NCBI RefSeq assembly: GCF_011759605.1 | Contig: NZ_JAAOYX010000001.1 | Coordinates: 1,736,001 to 1,800,000 of the forward strand | Direction of reading: 5' to 3' | Origin: Luteibacter sp. SG786 | GTDB lineage: Bacteria; Pseudomonadota; Gammaproteobacteria; Xanthomonadales; Rhodanobacteraceae | Length of the DNA: 64,000 bases | In this document: piece by piece, positions 60,948 to 64,000 of the stretch | How positions within the stretch are numbered: the stretch's first letter is position 1 | How the letters are laid out: every line of letters starts with the position of its first letter | Position numbers and translations under genes: made by a program | The notes under the pieces: model-generated | Told to the model about the DNA's origin: nothing | Seen by the model: only the letters and a program-made list of their open reading frames with translations | The model's database searches: none

Positions 60948-61447
60948 TGGATATCGGACGAATCGCAACCAACCTGTTCGGTGCCTGGTTCCAGATGGGC
61001 AGGCAGTTTCCGCCTGCCACGCTCGATGCCATCGCGAAAACGGTGGCGGAAGGCGAGGGCCGGCATCGCGGCGAACTCCGGGTGGCCATCGAGTCGCGGC
61101 TGCCGTTCTCGGCCGTGGCAGCGGGCGCCACCGCGCGCGACCGCGCGGCCATGCTGTTTTCCCATATGCGGGTGTGGGATACCGAGGAAAACTGCGGCGT
61201 GCTGCTCTACGTGCTGCTCTCGGAACATCGCATAGAGATCGTCGCCGACCGCGGCATCGCAAAAGTTGTGGCGCCCCTCGAGTGGGAAGCCATTACCACG
61301 CACATGCGCGACCAGTTCGCGCAAGGCCGCTTCCGTGAAGCGGTGCAGACGGGCGTGGCGGAAGCCGGTGCACTTCTCGCACGGCATTTCCCCTCCAACG
61401 GCGATTCACGAAGCAACGAACTGCCCGATCGACCTTTGGTTCTCTGA
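60947..61447 (+). CDS. TPM-domain protein, short, third gene of the lemA operon
   Basis: A 166-residue cytosolic or peripheral TPM-domain protein without signal peptide or helices: GRQFPPATLDAIAKTVAEGE, then TEENCGVLLYVLLSEHRIEI and ADRGIAKVVAPLEWEAITTH, which carry the TPM motif. Start overlaps the stop of the preceding gene. lemA, long TPM and short TPM form a compact operon found in many proteobacteria. Followed by a clear terminator. Confidence 0.88.
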   Translation: MDIGRIATNLFGAWFQMGRQFPPATLDAIAKTVAEGEGRHRGELRVAIESRLPFSAVAAGATARDRAAMLFSHMRVWDTEENCGVLLYVLLSEHRIEIVADRGIAKVVAPLEWEAITTHMRDQFAQGRFREAVQTGVAEAGALLARHFPSNGDSRSNELPDRPLVL

Positions 61448-61448
61448 T

Positions 61449-61477
61449 AACGGGGCCGCCCTCCGGGTGGCCCCGTT
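61449..61477. terminator. Terminator between the lemA operon and the receptor gene
   Basis: AACGGGGCC (61449-61457) pairs with GGCCCCGTT (61469-61477); the inner bases extend the stem to about 13 pairs with a three-base loop. A short T-run follows on the plus strand and A-rich sequence flanks the other side, so it can serve both convergent units. Confidence 0.85.
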
Positions 61478-61489
61478 TCGTCAGCCGCG

Positions 61490-64000
61490 TTACAGCGTGA
61501 AGTCGTATTGCACCATCAGACGCAGGGAGCGTGGGGTCTGATAGTTCTTCGGTACGCGGTATGTCGTGCCGTAGTACGTCTGGTCGGCACCGTTCTCCGC
61601 CACCTCGGAGAGGTAGGTCGGCTTCGCATTGTTGAACGCATTGAGCACATCGAGCTGCATGGTGAGGCCCTTCGCGAAGGCCGGCGTGTAGACGACGTTC
61701 GGACTCAGCGTCCAGGTCCACGGAAGGCGCTTGCCGCGTCCGCGTCCGGAGATTTTCCCTTCGCAGTAGAAGAACTCCGAGTTATAGCTCGGGATGCCGG
61801 CGACGGTTCGATCGCCGCCACCGAAGCAACTGGTCGGGCGACCCGATTCGAGCAACCCGTTCACCCCCACGGACCATTCCGGCGACAGGCTGTAGCCGCC
61901 ATAGACCTTGAAGCTGTGCCGCCGATCGTTCGGAAGGTAGCCGTTGGCACCGATCATCAGCTCCGGATGGTCGAACGCACTGGTGGTACCGGTGTCGTCC
62001 TGGCCGTTGTCGGACCTCACCAGGCCCTCCGTGTTGCCGCGGTTCTTCGACCACGTATAGGACGCGTTGACGTACAGGCGCTCGCTTGTCTTTTCCGCCG
62101 AGAGCGTCACTGCCTGGTAGGTGCGCTTGGCCTTGGGCCCGAACAGGCTGCCCGGAAGGGTCACGTTGTGCAGGGTGCCGCTGCCGTCGAGATCCACGTC
62201 CACGGAAACCTTGCTGCCCGGGTTGTAGATGAAGCAGCCGGGAGTGCTGGGCGGCGGCGAGAAGCGATCGCCGTTGGTGTCCATGTCCAGGCCGATGGAC
62301 TTGCCGTAGTCGTAGAACGGGCGCCAGTCGCAGGTGTCGTCGATGGCGTTGTTGAGCCTGCGATAGGTGGCCTTGGCGCCAACCACCCAGTCGTTGAGGA
62401 ACGCGTTGTCGCTGACGATGCGGTGCTGGAACCCAAGGATGTACTCGTCCTGCGAATAGGGCTTGAGTCCCTTCGACGCGACCGAGCTCGGATTCGGTGT
62501 GCTGCCATTCGCACCATTGACGATGACCCGGTCGCCCGTGGCGTCGCCCAGCGTCGGCGCGCCGGTCGTCGGATCGATGCCCGAATACGAGAAGTTCTGC
62601 ATCGTGTAATACGAGGCGGTGGCCGCACGCAGCGCCACGTTGGCCGCGATGGGCAGCGAATAGCGGCCGGCGGTGCCGAATACCTTCGTGGCGGAGTCGC
62701 CGAACACATCCCATGCGAAGCCCAGGCGCGGCTGCCAGATGTTGCCCTGGCGCACGAAGCGTTGCCCGGCACCGTTCTTGTTCTCGAACGAGTCGTTGCG
62801 TACGCCGATGTAGGCAAGCACGTTGTCGGTGACCTGCCAGTTGTCCTGCAGGTACCAGGATTTCTGGTCGACGGACACCGAGCCACCGGTGCGGAAGTTG
62901 TAACGGGTGACATAGTCCTCACCCGCCGAGTTCGTGCGGTAGAAGTAGAGGACGCCGCCGGCGTAGCTCTTCCCGGCTTCCGAATTCCATTTCTCGCGCG
63001 AGTAACCGCCCGCGAGGCTGTGATCGCCGATTCGCCAGTCGAGATCGATGCGATAGGCCGTACGCTGGTCTTCGCCGTCGAAGCGATCGACCTGGCTGCT
63101 GAGGTAGCAGGAGCGAATCGGGCTGGTGGCCCCCGAGAGCGTGCTGGAGCGGCGATCGATGATGTACGGACAGCCGGAGTTCCCGCCTTCGATGTTCCCG
63201 TCGTACCTCGTGACGGTGCCGTCGGCGCTGATGTATTCGGATGAGTTCTTGCTCTTCATCTTGCCCCACTGCGCGGACAAGGTGAGGTCGTCGCTGATGT
63301 AACCGGTGTACTTGAAGATGTTGGTGGCCCCGCCGGTTTTCCGTTGGCGGCGCCCCAGATAATCGTTGGTGGAGGGCTTGCCGTTCGCATCGATCGACGG
63401 GGCGAAGTAACGATTCGTCGTGTGTTGCGTGTTGTTCATCGACGTCCATTCCAGAACGTTCGCATCGTCGATGTTCCAGTCCACCTTGATCAGATGGAAC
63501 GGGTTGTCACGCGTGTTGCGCTGCGCGGCGGCTGAGGACGTGGCGATGGGATAAGTAGTTTCCGTCCGGCGTTCGGACTGGAAGATGCCGTAGAAGAACA
63601 GCTTGTCCTTCACCAGCGCCCCGCCGAGCCATGCCGTATAGACGTTCCGGTTATCGCTGTCTTTCTGGTACGTACGATAGAGGTTGCCGTCTTTCGTGTG
63701 CGTGGTGGGCGACTGTTCCCGCCCCCATGCCGGTGTGTAGACCCAGCTGGCGCCGCCTTTCCATTCGTTCGTGCCGCGCTTGGTGATCACGGAGGTCACA
63801 CCGCCCGTGGAGAAACCGTACTGCGCGCCATAGCCGCCGGTCTGCACGTCGAGCTGCTGGATCGCCTGGAAGGGCACTTCGGCGAACGACAGATTGTTGT
63901 AGAGGTTGGTAACGTTGAACCCGTTGACGTAGTAGCTGTTCTCCGCGACGGACGCACCGCCGAACGAGGGCAGGTTTCCGAAGGTCTCGTCGCCCTTCAC
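61490..64000 (-). CDS. TonB-dependent receptor (N-terminal part outside window)
   Basis: The C-terminal 836 residues of a large outer-membrane receptor; the gene continues past the right edge. Visible first is the end of a plug domain (FAEVPFQAIQQLDVQTGGYG, STGGVTSVITKRGTNEWKGG), then the beta-barrel with many aromatic strand ends, a Cys-containing loop, and the last strand LRLMVQYDFTL. The plug-barrel style (QTGGYGAQYG, YTPAWGREQSP) is that of Oar-like receptors with an N-terminal carboxypeptidase-regulatory-like domain, common in Xanthomonadales; that N-terminal domain would lie outside the window. Substrate cannot be told. Confidence 0.9.
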   Translation of the reverse strand: MKGDETFGNLPSFGGASVAENSYYVNGFNVTNLYNNLSFAEVPFQAIQQLDVQTGGYGAQYGFSTGGVTSVITKRGTNEWKGGASWVYTPAWGREQSPTTHTKDGNLYRTYQKDSDNRNVYTAWLGGALVKDKLFFYGIFQSERRTETTYPIATSSAAAQRNTRDNPFHLIKVDWNIDDANVLEWTSMNNTQHTTNRYFAPSIDANGKPSTNDYLGRRQRKTGGATNIFKYTGYISDDLTLSAQWGKMKSKNSSEYISADGTVTRYDGNIEGGNSGCPYIIDRRSSTLSGATSPIRSCYLSSQVDRFDGEDQRTAYRIDLDWRIGDHSLAGGYSREKWNSEAGKSYAGGVLYFYRTNSAGEDYVTRYNFRTGGSVSVDQKSWYLQDNWQVTDNVLAYIGVRNDSFENKNGAGQRFVRQGNIWQPRLGFAWDVFGDSATKVFGTAGRYSLPIAANVALRAATASYYTMQNFSYSGIDPTTGAPTLGDATGDRVIVNGANGSTPNPSSVASKGLKPYSQDEYILGFQHRIVSDNAFLNDWVVGAKATYRRLNNAIDDTCDWRPFYDYGKSIGLDMDTNGDRFSPPPSTPGCFIYNPGSKVSVDVDLDGSGTLHNVTLPGSLFGPKAKRTYQAVTLSAEKTSERLYVNASYTWSKNRGNTEGLVRSDNGQDDTGTTSAFDHPELMIGANGYLPNDRRHSFKVYGGYSLSPEWSVGVNGLLESGRPTSCFGGGDRTVAGIPSYNSEFFYCEGKISGRGRGKRLPWTWTLSPNVVYTPAFAKGLTMQLDVLNAFNNAKPTYLSEVAENGADQTYYGTTYRVPKNYQTPRSLRLMVQYDFTL

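Overview
The window comes from a GC-rich gammaproteobacterium of the order Xanthomonadales, most likely the Rhodanobacteraceae (Luteibacter/Dyella-like). This is inferred from the protein sequences and from gene orders seen in that group: pilG-pilH-pilI-pilJ-chpA-chpB-chpC without pilK, gshB-tonB-like-yqgE-ruvX-pyrB, pilT-pilU, and pssA-holD-rimI. There are no rRNA or tRNA genes, no insertion sequences, no prophage and no CRISPR array. The window opens inside relA and closes inside a TonB-dependent receptor gene.

Layout. 1-2.0 kb: relA (5' end missing). 2.1-6.0 kb: yggT and proC on the minus strand, then the type IV pilus retraction ATPases pilT and pilU. 6.1-12.9 kb: a BON-domain protein, a large lipoprotein, and a minus-strand housekeeping run (pyrB, ruvX, yqgE, a TonB-like protein, gshB) interrupted by a small exported protein. 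13.2-25.1 kb: the complete Pil-Chp chemosensory operon controlling twitching, with a 2049-residue ChpA hybrid kinase. 25.1-25.9 kb: a small accessory unit on the minus strand, a 60-residue basic protein followed by a protein that resembles the TIR/nucleoside deoxyribosyltransferase fold. 26.1-27.0 kb: hemP behind a Fur-type promoter, plus a companion of unknown function. 27.2-37.2 kb: an apparently self-regulated MacAB-type ABC efflux module (adaptor, one ATPase, two tandem pairs of FtsX-type permeases) behind a near-consensus sigma-54 promoter with palindromic upstream sites, followed by an NtrC-family regulator and its kinase. 37.3-40.4 kb: an SPFH/NfeD pair, a ThrE-type exporter and an H-NS-family protein. 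40.4-42.5 kb: a poorer-GC stretch with a delta-60-repeat propeller-like protein. 42.6-50.5 kb: proS, a DUF4124 protein, pssA-holD-rimI, ybbP-ybbA and tesA. 50.6-53.6 kb: an OmpR-type regulator with a kinase whose ATPase domain looks degenerate, then a lone protein of beta-sandwich-like repeats whose Shine-Dalgarno sequence is locked inside a perfect hairpin. 53.6-57.1 kb: a RegB/RegA (PrrB/PrrA)-type redox two-component system co-transcribed with a CECC-containing sialidase-like protein and a thioredoxin-like protein. 57.2-64 kb: a POT peptide transporter, dgkA, lemA with two TPM-domain genes, and the truncated receptor gene.

Genes that work together. pilT/pilU supply retraction force and the Pil-Chp system sets its direction and level. 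The adaptor-ATPase-permease set forms an inner-membrane efflux machine that its own NtrC-type pair probably switches on through the sigma-54 promoter. RegB/RegA probably controls redox or copper-linked extracytoplasmic proteins encoded downstream of it. Between many genes lie copies of one short palindromic repeat (core GTGGGAGCCG), single or as inverted pairs, which also serve as hairpins at gene ends.

Most unusual points: the Shine-Dalgarno hairpin at 52505-52536, the sigma-54-controlled efflux module with doubled permeases, and the small TIR/deoxyribosyltransferase-like unit beside the chp operon.
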